This document shows positions 15,446 to 25,050 of a stretch of DNA of 64,000 nucleotides, one piece after another. How positions within the stretch are numbered: the first letter of the stretch is position 1; each line of letters starts with the position of its first letter. Source of the stretch: Bacteriovoracaceae bacterium UBA6153 (GTDB lineage: Bacteria > Bdellovibrionota > Bacteriovoracia > Bacteriovoracales > Bacteriovoracaceae); the NCBI GenBank assembly GCA_002428265.1, contig DIUR01000023.1, positions 248,001 to 312,000 of the forward strand. Direction: 5' to 3'. Under the pieces are notes generated by a model. That model made no database searches, was not told the DNA's origin, and saw only the letters and a list, made by a program, of their open reading frames with translations. Both the position numbers and the translations under genes were made by a program.

Positions 15446-15952
15446 ATGAATTTGGAATTAGTAAAAAACAACAAGCGACTTGCAGGTAAAGCACAAACAG
15501 CGCTGGACTCGGATGAAGTAAAATTCAACTTTTTTAAGAATATGATTAAAAAAGATTTGGAAGTTGCTCTTTGGTGTAACAAGTTATGTGAAAGTTTTAG
15601 TGATGTGAAAATATATTCCGATTTTAGGTCTGAACTTAACTCATTTGAATATGTTGTCTCTTTCTTGACTGGTGTCAATATTGAATTTTCAGAAGATACT
15701 TTAGAGTATGAAATATCAGGTCGTTGTACTGAGAATTTTTTAAGTCTAATGATTTCTGATTTCGGTAGAAGCAATAAGCTTGATACAGACAAGTTAGCAC
15801 ATAAATTTACTCAATATATTCTTGAATCAATTGAGTTCCAAAAATATTCAATAATAGAAGCAAGAGAATCCCTTCAAAGGTTGGATAGGAAGTATTTCGG
15901 CGGTAACGATCCGACGATATTTAAATATATCAATCCAAAATATTTAAACTAA
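15446..15952 (+). CDS. Hypothetical protein at the start of the conjugative element
   Basis: The 168-residue protein is hydrophilic, likely helical and without signal peptide or membrane segment. AGGGGGAATGA gives its ribosome binding site. No family is recognised. As the first gene after the paired operator-like sites it could be an element regulator or entry gene, but there is no direct evidence. Confidence 0.55.
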   Translation: MNLELVKNNKRLAGKAQTALDSDEVKFNFFKNMIKKDLEVALWCNKLCESFSDVKIYSDFRSELNSFEYVVSFLTGVNIEFSEDTLEYEISGRCTENFLSLMISDFGRSNKLDTDKLAHKFTQYILESIEFQKYSIIEARESLQRLDRKYFGGNDPTIFKYINPKYLN

Positions 15953-16032
15953 TAAATTAGCTCTTCACACAGCTAACAGCAACCAACCGTACAAGAGTAC
16001 GGAATGTATTTCTATACCCAAAGGAGGGGAGA

Positions 16033-16242
16033 ATGGAAAATTTTTGTCTATTGAAAGAATTAAGAGAAGGTAAAAGACCAAAAATTCAGAAAGGAGATGA
16101 GTTAAAGATTGTAACTAAGTCAGGCCGAACATTTAGAGGAATTCTTTACGATATCAAAGAAGGATATCTGCATACAGTGGAAGCACTGGGAATTCTGATT
16201 ATTTTTCCAATCAGCTCGCTGTCGAGCATTCAACTAACTTAA
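16033..16242 (+). CDS. Sm-like (Hfq/LSm-fold) small protein
   Basis: The 69-residue protein has one Sm-fold core: GDELKIVTKSGRTFRGILYDIKEGYLHT followed by a hydrophobic strand and ISSLSSIQL. The alternation of strands and the G-R-x-F-x-G-I turn fit LSm/Hfq-type barrels, though the Hfq RNA-binding residues are not obvious. A strong AGGAGGGGA precedes the ATG. It sits within the conjugation operon, so an RNA-binding or regulatory role for the element is possible. Confidence 0.6.
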   Translation: MENFCLLKELREGKRPKIQKGDELKIVTKSGRTFRGILYDIKEGYLHTVEALGILIIFPISSLSSIQLT

Positions 16243-16259
16243 TATTCCGGGAGGAAAGA

Positions 16260-18176
16260 GTGAAAAAGTTTATTTTTATGGCCATTTGTTTGGCTTCAGT
16301 TTCTTGTTCTTTTAAAGGTGATCAATCAGGTGGAGATACAGGCGGTGGTACGACGGCCTCTACATCAGAGTTAAAGATTGATCCTAATGGTGATAGTGAC
16401 AATGATGGGGCCAAAGACGGAGAAGAATTAAGTCGTGGTTCTAATCCATTTGTCGCTGATCTTCCAGAGCTAAAGGTTAAGTTTTTGCAAAACTATAAGA
16501 TTGAAGTCTTTTACCATCAAAAAGATTCTGATCCGATTCAGAATCAAAAGTCTTTCGTTATTAATACTGATGTCAAAGATACAAATCCAGACTTTAAGTT
16601 TCGTGTAGGCGACATCTTTGCCAGGAATCACGCTTTAAAAACTGCGGCGAGCTTTGCAAGGTTTCCAGCGCACTCAAAAGGTGTTTTTGAAGATCATGAT
16701 CTTTCGTGGGTAAGTTATCCCGAACTTGATCCAAAGTTTTTTCATGAGCAGGCGATCCGTTATAGAGAAGTGTTTAATGACCAGAATGTTATAGATGACA
16801 TTAAAATCACTCTTTCAAATCAAGTGAAATTGAATGAGTCACCATTTTTTAAGGAATTTAAAAAATTAAAACTTAATTTCTATTTCTTAAACAGGGAAAC
16901 AGAAAATTATGAAATTTTATCTTCTGTCGTAGTTGATAGGCATTTTCAAAGAGGAATTTATGAAACCTTTGAAGTCGTTATTGAACATGCTCCCGTAGGT
17001 CTTTTGAAGGAAAGTTTCTTCAAAAGAGGTGAGTTCATTATTTCAGAAGTTGATGATTACGAAATCCCAGCGCTTTCGACTAACTATAAAACGCTTCTCG
17101 CGTCTGTTAAGTCGAAAACAATCCCAGTGCTTTTTGAGACTCCTTTGGAAGAAAAAACTCTATATGTAGCAACTGGAGATAAAGGTGGTGTCAGATTTCA
17201 AGACATTCTGAAAGCTGCTTTTGATAAAAACTATGAAGTCCAAGAAGACTCGCTTCTAAAGATTGGTCAGTTTCAAAATAATTTGCCTGAGTTTACTTAT
17301 TTATCAGAGATAGCAGACAAAGATAAACTTGGAAGATGGTTTGTTATGACTAATGAGTTCAAGGATCACTACTTGGATCATTTGTATACGCCAAGTGACA
17401 GGATGGTGCTTGCGTACAATGTTGGTTCAGAGTTAGCAACGCAGAAAATGGAAAACTTCTATTCGTACGATAAATCTTTAACGAGCAATAAGAGCGAGAT
17501 CATTTTACCTCTCGGAGTCGCTTCTGCTACGGCCAAGGTCGATATTCAAATAAAACCCATTAATCGTTTTGGAACTAGAATTGAAAATGAAAAAATTCAT
17601 TGGGAAACACCTAGCTCTTGTGGGAAAAACTGTATTCCAAAGCCTATGACTTGTGATTGGGATGTTAATAAATTTTATTCATATAACGATCCATTTTCAC
17701 TTTCGACTGATCTTCTTGGTGAAGGTGAGAAGCTCAGTCTTGTTATTGATGGAGATGAGTTTCAGTTATCAAATCTCTTAAAAGAGAAAAAGGCCATCCT
17801 TTATAAAGTCGATGGGAATGTTCATTTGGTCATTAAAGACTTGAAGAAGATTAAAGAGATCAAACCTTTTGAAGAGGCCAATATTTCTTTGAAGCTCAAG
17901 GCCTATGCAGGAAATGACTTTTTTGGGATTAAGTTAGTTGGTGTCGCAGGTGACTGGCGCGGGCTTGGTGGCTGTCCATTTAATACGCCTGCCGTTGCTG
18001 AGACTAGAGGAACGCACATTTCAAAAGATACGTTGGAGTTGGGAGAAATCTCATGGCTTGTGAATGATCTGGCCAATCGTGGTTATCCTTACAGATTTCA
18101 ATTACTCGATTCAGGGCCGTACTACCAAGAAATTTCTCTTGGTGTGAGTTCGACCATTGAAAATTATTACAACTAG
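16260..18176 (+). CDS. Large lipoprotein with a calcium-binding type-3 repeat
   Basis: The 638-residue protein starts with GTG after GGGAGGAAAGAG. Its signal peptide ends VSCS, so Cys16 is lipidated. A Gly/Thr-rich spacer leads to DPNGDSDNDGAKDGEEL (about 37-53), a thrombospondin type-3 calcium motif. The rest is a long region of unknown fold with one cluster of Cys (SSCGKNCIPKPMTCDW). It is encoded just before the pilin gene, so a surface role in mating or a T4SS outer-membrane accessory is likely. The exact function is unknown. Confidence 0.65.
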   Translation: MKKFIFMAICLASVSCSFKGDQSGGDTGGGTTASTSELKIDPNGDSDNDGAKDGEELSRGSNPFVADLPELKVKFLQNYKIEVFYHQKDSDPIQNQKSFVINTDVKDTNPDFKFRVGDIFARNHALKTAASFARFPAHSKGVFEDHDLSWVSYPELDPKFFHEQAIRYREVFNDQNVIDDIKITLSNQVKLNESPFFKEFKKLKLNFYFLNRETENYEILSSVVVDRHFQRGIYETFEVVIEHAPVGLLKESFFKRGEFIISEVDDYEIPALSTNYKTLLASVKSKTIPVLFETPLEEKTLYVATGDKGGVRFQDILKAAFDKNYEVQEDSLLKIGQFQNNLPEFTYLSEIADKDKLGRWFVMTNEFKDHYLDHLYTPSDRMVLAYNVGSELATQKMENFYSYDKSLTSNKSEIILPLGVASATAKVDIQIKPINRFGTRIENEKIHWETPSSCGKNCIPKPMTCDWDVNKFYSYNDPFSLSTDLLGEGEKLSLVIDGDEFQLSNLLKEKKAILYKVDGNVHLVIKDLKKIKEIKPFEEANISLKLKAYAGNDFFGIKLVGVAGDWRGLGGCPFNTPAVAETRGTHISKDTLELGEISWLVNDLANRGYPYRFQLLDSGPYYQEISLGVSSTIENYYN

Positions 18177-18188
18177 AAGGAAGGCAAT

Positions 18189-18494
18189 ATGGATAAAAAG
18201 AATTTCAAAGATCGGATGATGCTCCCTATGAAGTATTGGCCGACAATTATTCTCTACACGGTAATGAGTCACCCTGTTGTGGCCCGCGACCTAGAGTCTA
18301 TTGCTAATAACTTAACAACGAAGACAAGTAAGATTGCCGGAATGTTAGTTCCAATAGGTTTTGCGATAGCCGCTGCCTTTATGGCCTTTGGAAGTCCAAG
18401 AGGTGCTCAGTATATGTCTTCAACGCTTTTAGCGGCCGTTGTGGTTCTTGGTGGTGGCTCAATCTTTAATTGGCTTAAAGGTATTGTGGGGTAG
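18189..18494 (+). CDS. VirB2/TrbC-like conjugative pilin
   Basis: The 101-residue protein has a signal-like hydrophobic start ending VVAR and two membrane helices (about 48-67 and 77-97) joined by GSPRGAQYMSS, the layout of VirB2/TrbC pilins that polymerise into the conjugative pilus. The next genes encode VirB3- and VirB4-like proteins in the standard order. Confidence 0.75.
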   Translation: MDKKNFKDRMMLPMKYWPTIILYTVMSHPVVARDLESIANNLTTKTSKIAGMLVPIGFAIAAAFMAFGSPRGAQYMSSTLLAAVVVLGGGSIFNWLKGIVG

Positions 18495-18499
18495 GGGAA

Positions 18500-18772
18500 A
18501 TGGAAAATTTACGAGCGTATTATCCTAGTTTTTTAAAACAGAAACCGTTGATCTGGGGAATAAGCCTCCATGATCTATTAATTCTGAGTGCCGTTTTATT
18601 TGTTCTTTTAAATATAGGAGTTGGGCAAGTCCCAACTCTATTTTTAATTGTCATTCTTTATTTTGGGATGATTCTTGCCAGAAAGCTTTATCCGCGACGT
18701 CATTTTGAGTTTGTACTTATGACTAAAACAACAATTACTAGAAAGGATCTCAATGAAAAGCTTCGTTTATAA
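18500..18772 (+). CDS. VirB3/TraL-like T4SS membrane protein
   Basis: The 90-residue protein has two membrane segments (about 25-42 and 44-62) followed by a cytoplasmic tail, like VirB3/TraL. It is encoded between the pilin and the VirB4-like ATPase and its end overlaps the ATPase start by 20 bases. Confidence 0.75.
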   Translation: MENLRAYYPSFLKQKPLIWGISLHDLLILSAVLFVLLNIGVGQVPTLFLIVILYFGMILARKLYPRRHFEFVLMTKTTITRKDLNEKLRL

Positions 18773-20657
18773 ATTAATTCCGAAAGATTTGGAACACGTC
18801 TCAAGTGAACAAAATTTAAATTGGTATAACGAGATTAAAGTCTTTTTAAACCAATTGCCAATTAGTCCGAATTCAGACCGCTTTAATAAAGGCGGTCTAA
18901 TAGGATTAATGACAGATACCAAAGTGACTAATGAGTTTTACTATAAATTTTATTCCTTACAAGAGCAGCTATTTCTGGAAACTAACTTTGAAGGTGAACT
19001 AAATTTTCCAGAGACAAAGCTTGTTAAAAGCGATCCACCACATGAGTTATTGATAGACCTAGGAAAGTCGTTTGGAGAAACAGTCCTGGAGTCAGACTTT
19101 CTAAAAATAAATGGAGTCTATTATCGCCTTATTAATCTTTATGAACTCTCTAAGGGAATAAATCCAAGTCAGCTAATGGATATTGGAGATTATTGTCTTT
19201 TTCTCAAAAAGGTTGATCCTGTCATTGCTAAAAGAAAGGTAGGGATGCAAAGGAAACTTCACCATTCCAATTTGTATTCTCACATGAGAAATATTGAGTC
19301 GGAATCGAGCTATGCAGAGGCCGAGAAAATTACAGAATCAATGATAGAGGGGAATGAATCTCTATTTATTGTTGAGGCGTGGATTATTGTACGGGCCGAA
19401 TCAGAGCTTGAACTTCTTGAGCAGACAAAAGAAGTCATTAAAAATCTGAAGAGGCTTGAGATTGAGCCTCTGATTGAAACAGTGGGGCTTAAGAAATTGT
19501 TCTTATCTATCATGTTTGGAGTAAGTCCCACTTTTAAGCGTACTCATGAACCACCAACTTCATATGTGGCCAATTTGCTACCACTAAAGCGTGATGAGCT
19601 TCATAAGTCAGGCATGACGATAAGTTCACTTAGAGGCAACCCTGTTTATTTCAATCTTTTTGATGATTCGTCATTGAATTTCAATGTTCTTATCTCTGGG
19701 CAATCAGGATCAGGAAAATCGATGATTGCCCAAAAGATTCTAAAAGATGAAATAGAAAAAGAAACTTCGGCCATTGTTTTGGATCTTGGGAACTCATTTA
19801 AAAAGACTGTTAAGTTTTTAGGGGGAGAATCCTTAAGTCTTTCTTTTAATCCGATGCAGTTTAAATCTACTCACTATTTAAAGGAGCTTATAACAAGTGT
19901 CATTCCAGAGAATGAACTAAGTTCAAAAGTTGAAGGGAAGATATTTAATCTGATTCAAGAAAATATCGAGAAGACAAATTCATTTAAAGAACTGATAAAG
20001 ATAATTTCAAGTGAAGTGCCTGATCTTGATTTGTACTTTAGTGAGATTTGGGAATTCTTTGATGATGAAGTTCGTACACTTTCAAAACTTACTTATGTCG
20101 ATACATCTCTTTATCCAGATAAGATCAAAGCACCGCTTATAATTTATTTAATAGAATGCTTTAAGCATCTCGAAGGTAAGAGAGTCTTTATCTTTGACGA
20201 GGTTTGGAGCTTCTTAACAAAAAATGCTGACTATATTGCCGAGTGCTTTAGAACTTTTAGAAAGCATGGGGCAAGTGCGATAGCTATATCTCAAGGGATT
20301 GAAGATTTTATTCAAACCTCATTGGGTCTTGCTATCGCACAAAATAGTTATACCAAATTTTATTTTAGCCAAAACTCCGAATGCAAAACCTTCTTAGATG
20401 AGTTTGATCAGCAAAAAATAAAAGGCTTAATCACTAAAAAAGGAAATCATTCTGAATTTTACATTAAAACAGAATCTTTAAGGAAGATCGTTCAGTTTTT
20501 TCCAAGTTTCTTGGAGTACGAAATCTTTACCAGCAATTTTGAAGATAATTTAAGTTTTGAAGCTTTTAGGAAAGAAAACGAGCGCATCTTTAATTTTTAT
20601 GAAGTCGTGAATAGATACATTCATTTTAAATATTTTTATGGGGGAATCAATGAGTAA
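18753..20657 (+). CDS. VirB4/TraC-like conjugation ATPase
   Basis: The 634-residue protein carries a Walker A motif GQSGSGKS (about 315-322) and a Walker B motif VFIFDEVW (about 479-486), as in VirB4/TraC ATPases that power pilus assembly and substrate transfer at the inner membrane. The N-terminal 250 residues correspond to the CagE/TrbE/VirB N-domain. No VirB11-type ATPase is present nearby, so this may be the only assembly ATPase of the system. Confidence 0.9.
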   Translation: MKSFVYKLIPKDLEHVSSEQNLNWYNEIKVFLNQLPISPNSDRFNKGGLIGLMTDTKVTNEFYYKFYSLQEQLFLETNFEGELNFPETKLVKSDPPHELLIDLGKSFGETVLESDFLKINGVYYRLINLYELSKGINPSQLMDIGDYCLFLKKVDPVIAKRKVGMQRKLHHSNLYSHMRNIESESSYAEAEKITESMIEGNESLFIVEAWIIVRAESELELLEQTKEVIKNLKRLEIEPLIETVGLKKLFLSIMFGVSPTFKRTHEPPTSYVANLLPLKRDELHKSGMTISSLRGNPVYFNLFDDSSLNFNVLISGQSGSGKSMIAQKILKDEIEKETSAIVLDLGNSFKKTVKFLGGESLSLSFNPMQFKSTHYLKELITSVIPENELSSKVEGKIFNLIQENIEKTNSFKELIKIISSEVPDLDLYFSEIWEFFDDEVRTLSKLTYVDTSLYPDKIKAPLIIYLIECFKHLEGKRVFIFDEVWSFLTKNADYIAECFRTFRKHGASAIAISQGIEDFIQTSLGLAIAQNSYTKFYFSQNSECKTFLDEFDQQKIKGLITKKGNHSEFYIKTESLRKIVQFFPSFLEYEIFTSNFEDNLSFEAFRKENERIFNFYEVVNRYIHFKYFYGGINE

Positions 20658-21360
20658 GATTGTTTTTTTAGTTTATATGACAGTTGGGATTTCTGCACTG
20701 AACGTCGGGAAGTCTAGCGATGCTTCGACATTTTTTGCTCCCGACAGCGACACGGCACTACTTTTTGAACTAGTGACAAACACCGCAGGACAGTTAAATG
20801 AGCTTGAAAAGCTTTTAACTAATGCAGAAAAGTATACGGAGCTAATGGAGAAGTACAATCAGATCGCAAGAGATCAGTATTTTAGGGCCGAAAGAATTCA
20901 TTATATAGCTCAAAATTATGTTGATCTTTCTAAGAGTAATCCAAAAGACTTGGAAAGTTTAAACTCGGCAATCAGGTCGCTTCGAAGTGAAACGGAGTCT
21001 TTGAAGGGCCTTATTAGTGAATACCGTTCAGACGAAGCTAGAAACGAGTTTCAAGAATCTATTTTGAGTGAAAGGGCCAGAAAGTCCAACAAGGAAATCC
21101 GGTTTGCGAACTCTCAGGTAATGAGATCAGGCGAGGTCAACTCTACCAATGAAGCTCAGAAGATGATCGCTCAAAATACTTCTCTGAGCTATAAGGCCCA
21201 AGTTGAAGAAAACCAAGTCACAAATGTCATTGCGGAAAAACTCACAGAGCAAAATAAGCTGATAAATCGTGAAATGAAAGATGAAGCGATTAAAAAAGAC
21301 GAAAGAGATTCCTATTACAGAATAAGCAGAAAAGGTCTTGGCAGAAATAACAGAGAGTAA
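20650..21360 (+). CDS. VirB5/TrbJ-like exported coiled-coil protein
   Basis: Starting at the ATG at 20650, which has GGGGGA upstream, the 236-residue protein has a short signal peptide, then long heptad-like helices (about 40-130 and 150-236). By position and structure it corresponds to VirB5/TrbJ, a minor pilus-tip or channel component. Similarity is structural rather than by motif. It overlaps the VirB4-like gene by eight bases. Confidence 0.6.
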   Translation: MSKIVFLVYMTVGISALNVGKSSDASTFFAPDSDTALLFELVTNTAGQLNELEKLLTNAEKYTELMEKYNQIARDQYFRAERIHYIAQNYVDLSKSNPKDLESLNSAIRSLRSETESLKGLISEYRSDEARNEFQESILSERARKSNKEIRFANSQVMRSGEVNSTNEAQKMIAQNTSLSYKAQVEENQVTNVIAEKLTEQNKLINREMKDEAIKKDERDSYYRISRKGLGRNNRE

Positions 21361-21363
21361 TTC

Positions 21364-22824
21364 ATGGTCGCAAGTTCGCTTTTAAAAGATTTACTATTTA
21401 TTTCTAACCCTAAAGTTTTAGGTCTTAGCAATTACTTAAATCAAGTAGCATTGATGTTTGTTTTGCCAGCTTTTTATATTGGCATAATTTCGGAGTGCTT
21501 TAATAATTTTGACTTTAACGGAGTTTCAAAAAGGGCAGTGATTGCTTTCTTGGCGATTAAGCTTCTGACTCCTATTCACGTCGAGGCAGTAGATCAAAGT
21601 TTAAAGGTTGGCAGTGAACTTTTAAAACGCTATTCTCCGCAAAACAAGTTTTTGACGGCCTATCAGCAAGCAAAAAGTGAAAATGTTGAGGTCGGTAAAA
21701 AAGGAGTCTGGGGTAAACTCACAAGCATTGTAAAAATGCTCGTTGATGATCCAATAGTGATGATTATTTTCTTACTAAGCTATATTGCCTTCTTTTTGTT
21801 AACTCAGCTCTATAGCTTAACTTATCATTTGACGATTGCCATGATCGGGCTTTGTGCTGTTTTAAGTATTCTCCCTATTACTTCAGGAAGTTTAAAAGGA
21901 GCAGTGAAGTCGAGTCTGTGGTGTATTCTCATGCCCTTCGTAGTAGCGATCATTCTCTGCTTGATTGGTGACAGCGATGCTTTCTTTAAAACTTACTCAG
22001 GTGGAATTGTTCAAAATCTTGAGTCATTAATACAACTACTCATCATGACCATAATTTTGCTTTTAGCTCCAATGATCACGTCAAAGCTTATGAGTGATAG
22101 CGGAGTTTCCCAAATGGCCGAAAGCTTAGGGCAGATGGCCGCTATGAGCACTCTGATTGGCGGTGCTTCCATGGCCTCAAAGTATGTTGGGGCAAAGACT
22201 AGTTCGGTAGGCTCTGTCTTACACAATTCAACTTCGAAACCGTTGATGAACAAAGTGAAAGGAGCGGTCTCTAATAAGGCCCAAGCAATCGCTAAAGATA
22301 AGGGTCTTGGTGCTTCTATGAAAACTCTCACAAGTAAAAATCCAATTGAGAAGCTTAAGGGAGGTATGGGCGATCTGAGTGACAATTTTAAAAATACAAG
22401 CTTTAAAGAGAAAGTCATTATGGGAGCAGATTCAGTCATTAATAAAAAAGAAAATGGTCTGGCCCGCGAAGCACGACTTCGTGAGGTTAATAAGTCTATT
22501 CCTACGGCATCATCAAACGGAGTGAATAATGGAAATCTTCCAAATTCAGATCAGGCCTTTAAAAGGCCTGAATTTCAAGATTCAAAAAACTCACGAGATC
22601 AAAAAATTCCATTGGCTAACTTTAAAAGAGAAGCAAGCGATTACTTGAAAGCCAGAGATGAGCTGATTAATAGGCCTAAGCTAAGTAATCAATTTCTTCA
22701 AAATAGAAATGGTCGCTTTAAAAATCAAAAAACTGACGTGAATTCAAAAATGACTGGGAACCGATCGCGAATGAGAGGAGGAATGAAAAATGAAGGTGGT
22801 GGCAATGATTACAGACATGCTTAA
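21364..22824 (+). CDS. VirB6/TrbL-like polytopic membrane protein
   Basis: The 486-residue protein has about six membrane segments in residues 20-240 and a long hydrophilic, Lys/Asn/Ser-rich C-terminal tail (about 270-486) that is probably cytoplasmic. This is the layout of VirB6/TrbL channel proteins. It lies in the expected place between VirB5- and VirB8-like genes. Confidence 0.75.
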   Translation: MVASSLLKDLLFISNPKVLGLSNYLNQVALMFVLPAFYIGIISECFNNFDFNGVSKRAVIAFLAIKLLTPIHVEAVDQSLKVGSELLKRYSPQNKFLTAYQQAKSENVEVGKKGVWGKLTSIVKMLVDDPIVMIIFLLSYIAFFLLTQLYSLTYHLTIAMIGLCAVLSILPITSGSLKGAVKSSLWCILMPFVVAIILCLIGDSDAFFKTYSGGIVQNLESLIQLLIMTIILLLAPMITSKLMSDSGVSQMAESLGQMAAMSTLIGGASMASKYVGAKTSSVGSVLHNSTSKPLMNKVKGAVSNKAQAIAKDKGLGASMKTLTSKNPIEKLKGGMGDLSDNFKNTSFKEKVIMGADSVINKKENGLAREARLREVNKSIPTASSNGVNNGNLPNSDQAFKRPEFQDSKNSRDQKIPLANFKREASDYLKARDELINRPKLSNQFLQNRNGRFKNQKTDVNSKMTGNRSRMRGGMKNEGGGNDYRHA

Positions 22825-23263
22825 GGAAAAGACGGCTGAAGAAAAATTATTAAATTACATACGACTAACTTTGCTTGTGTCAGCTTTATGTCTTTTAGCA
22901 AATGTATTTAACCGAACGAAACATTGGTATGTTTCGACAGATGAAGGGTTATCGGAAGACGCCTCTAAAAGAGATTTTTGTGCGATGGCATTAAATCAAA
23001 TGATTCAGAAGAAGCTTTCAAAGAAAGTAATCACTGATGGGCTTTATGAATTAGTCGTCGCTGATAATTACAAGAATATGCTCTTTGATGAAGGAGATAA
23101 AGTAAGTTCCGTTTTTAGTGCAGATGAAGCTTGCAAGGTTCTAGTCAAAACTAAAGATGGGATTAGGTCTTTTGATCTTTCTTTGGAAGAAGGTGATGAA
23201 GCCGAGTTTCATTATCAGATACAAAAGATACGTGAAAATGAACTCTATGAAAAAGAAAACTAA
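22790..23263 (+). CDS. VirB8/TraE-like bitopic protein
   Basis: The 157-residue protein has a short cytoplasmic N-terminus, one membrane helix (about 24-42, LLNYIRLTLLVSALCLLANV) and a periplasmic domain, as in VirB8/TraE. The ATG at 22790 is preceded by GAGG and overlaps the VirB6-like gene by 35 bases; an ATG at 22805 is an alternative. The periplasmic domain is short for VirB8, so the assignment relies on gene order. Confidence 0.55.
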   Translation: MKVVAMITDMLKEKTAEEKLLNYIRLTLLVSALCLLANVFNRTKHWYVSTDEGLSEDASKRDFCAMALNQMIQKKLSKKVITDGLYELVVADNYKNMLFDEGDKVSSVFSADEACKVLVKTKDGIRSFDLSLEEGDEAEFHYQIQKIRENELYEKEN

Positions 23264-23279
23264 TAGCCGGAGGTAATTG

Positions 23280-23756
23280 ATGGATTTCTATATTTTAACG
23301 AGAGGCCTGATCTATTTATTTTTAACTGTCTCACACCCAACGACTTTGGTTTTTGATGAACCAGTCGAGTATGTGAGTGCAGGCAAAGAAGGTGAGTTTG
23401 CACTTCATAGAGCAAATAATCAAAAAATATTAGTAGTTCAACCTCTAAAAGATTTTTCTGAGACGGATATGATCGTGATTACTAAAGATCATCATTATCA
23501 ATTCAAGGTAAAAAAACCAGCAACTGATAGTGAAAAAACTCATTCGTTTGTTTATTTGCACAGCGGGGAGATTAACAGGTCTTATGTTTTAAAATTTGAA
23601 AATGATTTAGTTCGCATCCTTGAAGGAGAAACATCGTCACTAGTTCAAAATAAAACCAAAAAGAACATTTTGGTAAATGACAAAATTATTGACCGAGAAG
23701 GAAGCTTTTCAAAAGGGATTCCGTTTATCGTGAACAATCAGAGGATATTTAATTGA
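23280..23756 (+). CDS. VirB9/TraK-like T4SS protein
   Basis: The ATG at 23280, six bases after CCGGAGG, gives a 158-residue protein. A hydrophobic start is followed by VirB9/TraK-like strands (KILVVQPLKDFSETDMIVITKDHHYQFKV). VirB9/TraK forms the outer-membrane core with VirB7 and VirB10. It is shorter than typical VirB9 and lacks a clear C-terminal domain. Its stop overlaps the next start (TTGA). Confidence 0.65.
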   Translation: MDFYILTRGLIYLFLTVSHPTTLVFDEPVEYVSAGKEGEFALHRANNQKILVVQPLKDFSETDMIVITKDHHYQFKVKKPATDSEKTHSFVYLHSGEINRSYVLKFENDLVRILEGETSSLVQNKTKKNILVNDKIIDREGSFSKGIPFIVNNQRIFN

Positions 23757-24550
23757 AATCAATTAAAAGATTACTACTTATATCCTTAGTCGTTTTTTCC
23801 TCTTTCCAGCTTTGGGGTCAAGAAGAGGATTTCAAAATATTAGGAGTTCGAAAAAAGATTGAAGTTAAAAAAGTAGTAAAGAGCGTAGCACGAAAAAGAG
23901 TTGCGGTGATTCCTGGCAACGATGTTTTAAAACTTATAGAGAGGCAAGGGGAAAGAACGAATCTTCTATTAGGTAAGTTCCAAGAAAAAAGTGGTGTTTG
24001 GGATTTCACAAATGAATTTGATTTCAAAACCGGAACAGTGATTAAGGGAATTTTACTAAATTCAGTTGTTTCGACCAATTTGGAGTCTCCACTTTTGGTC
24101 GAGGTTAATTCAAATGAAATCTTACCTACGAAGTCTTTATTTAGCTGTAAAGGAGTCACAAAGTTCAATCGAGTGATGGCCGCTTGTAACAAGCTAATTC
24201 TTTCATCTAAAGATGAAGAATACGAAGTGCAAGTAGGCCTTTTGAATCTTGATGGATCAAGTGGTCTTAGAGCTGATGAAGTTTATACAGGAAAGGAAGA
24301 ATATGTAGCGGCGACAATTGCAACGGCATTCTCAAGAGGCTTAATAGAATTAAAGACTGAAAGGCTTACTGGCCCCTTGGGAGAGATTACGGCCAATACA
24401 GCGAGGAACAGATTAACCAATGGTTTATTGAATTCTCTTGATGAGACTAACGACATTATGAAAAACGAAATGCAGTCAAAGGAGCCAAAGGTCTTTATTA
24501 ATGCAGGAAGACCAGTGCTCATTTATTTTTACGAGAGGTTTAAATTATGA
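23753..24550 (+). CDS. VirB10/TraB-like T4SS core protein
   Basis: The 265-residue protein starts with TTG overlapping the previous stop. It has a signal peptide (about 1-22, LWGQ). The C-terminal half carries the VirB10-like pattern: FKTGTVIKGILLNSVVSTNLESPLLVEV, then a strand with Cys (LFSCKGVTKFNRVMAACNKLIL) and a closing helix. VirB10 spans both membranes in the core complex; this version seems to be periplasmic with a signal peptide instead of a membrane anchor. Confidence 0.65.
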   Translation: MKSIKRLLLISLVVFSSFQLWGQEEDFKILGVRKKIEVKKVVKSVARKRVAVIPGNDVLKLIERQGERTNLLLGKFQEKSGVWDFTNEFDFKTGTVIKGILLNSVVSTNLESPLLVEVNSNEILPTKSLFSCKGVTKFNRVMAACNKLILSSKDEEYEVQVGLLNLDGSSGLRADEVYTGKEEYVAATIATAFSRGLIELKTERLTGPLGEITANTARNRLTNGLLNSLDETNDIMKNEMQSKEPKVFINAGRPVLIYFYERFKL

Positions 24551-25050
24551 AATCAAAATTAATTATTATTACAATGTCATGCCTTTTGATTTCTTCTTGC
24601 GGGACTTTAAGGAAGTCGATTTTTTATGGAGGATTATCAGGAGTGACTCTTGGAATTGTCGGGAGTTCGACTTTAAGTCCTAATAAGGAATCAATTGCAC
24701 CCAATATGGCAGTATGGGGAAGTATTGGTGCTTTAATCGGAGCGGGGCTTGGTTACTTCTTCTTTATGGATGATCCAGAAAATAGGGATATGCCAAATAT
24801 GATCATGCCAAAATCTCAAAAATACAACGAAGAGCTGAGTCCATTGTCAAAAATGGAAAATATCACTATCAAGCCAACAGATTCTAAAAAATACAAAGTC
24901 GAGTCAGGCCCGGTTCCAGAACATTTAAAAAATAAAGTGAAGGCCCCCTTTATTATCGAGCATGAAATTCCTGAACGGGTCGAACAATTAGAAAACGGAA
25001 AGACCATCACGGTTGAGCAACACAAAGCATGGGAGTATTCGTATGAATAA
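24547..25050 (+). CDS. Lipoprotein with glycine-zipper segment (possible VirB7/TraV role)
   Basis: The 167-residue precursor has a lipobox ISSC, so Cys18 is lipidated. Gly-rich helices (GGLSGVTLGIVG, GALIGAGLGYFFF) form a glycine-zipper-like hydrophobic region, followed by a soluble, Lys/Glu-rich tail. Position after VirB9/VirB10-like genes suggests a VirB7/TraV-type outer-membrane component. It overlaps the VirB10-like gene by four bases and the coupling ATPase gene by eight. Confidence 0.6.
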   Translation: MKSKLIIITMSCLLISSCGTLRKSIFYGGLSGVTLGIVGSSTLSPNKESIAPNMAVWGSIGALIGAGLGYFFFMDDPENRDMPNMIMPKSQKYNEELSPLSKMENITIKPTDSKKYKVESGPVPEHLKNKVKAPFIIEHEIPERVEQLENGKTITVEQHKAWEYSYE

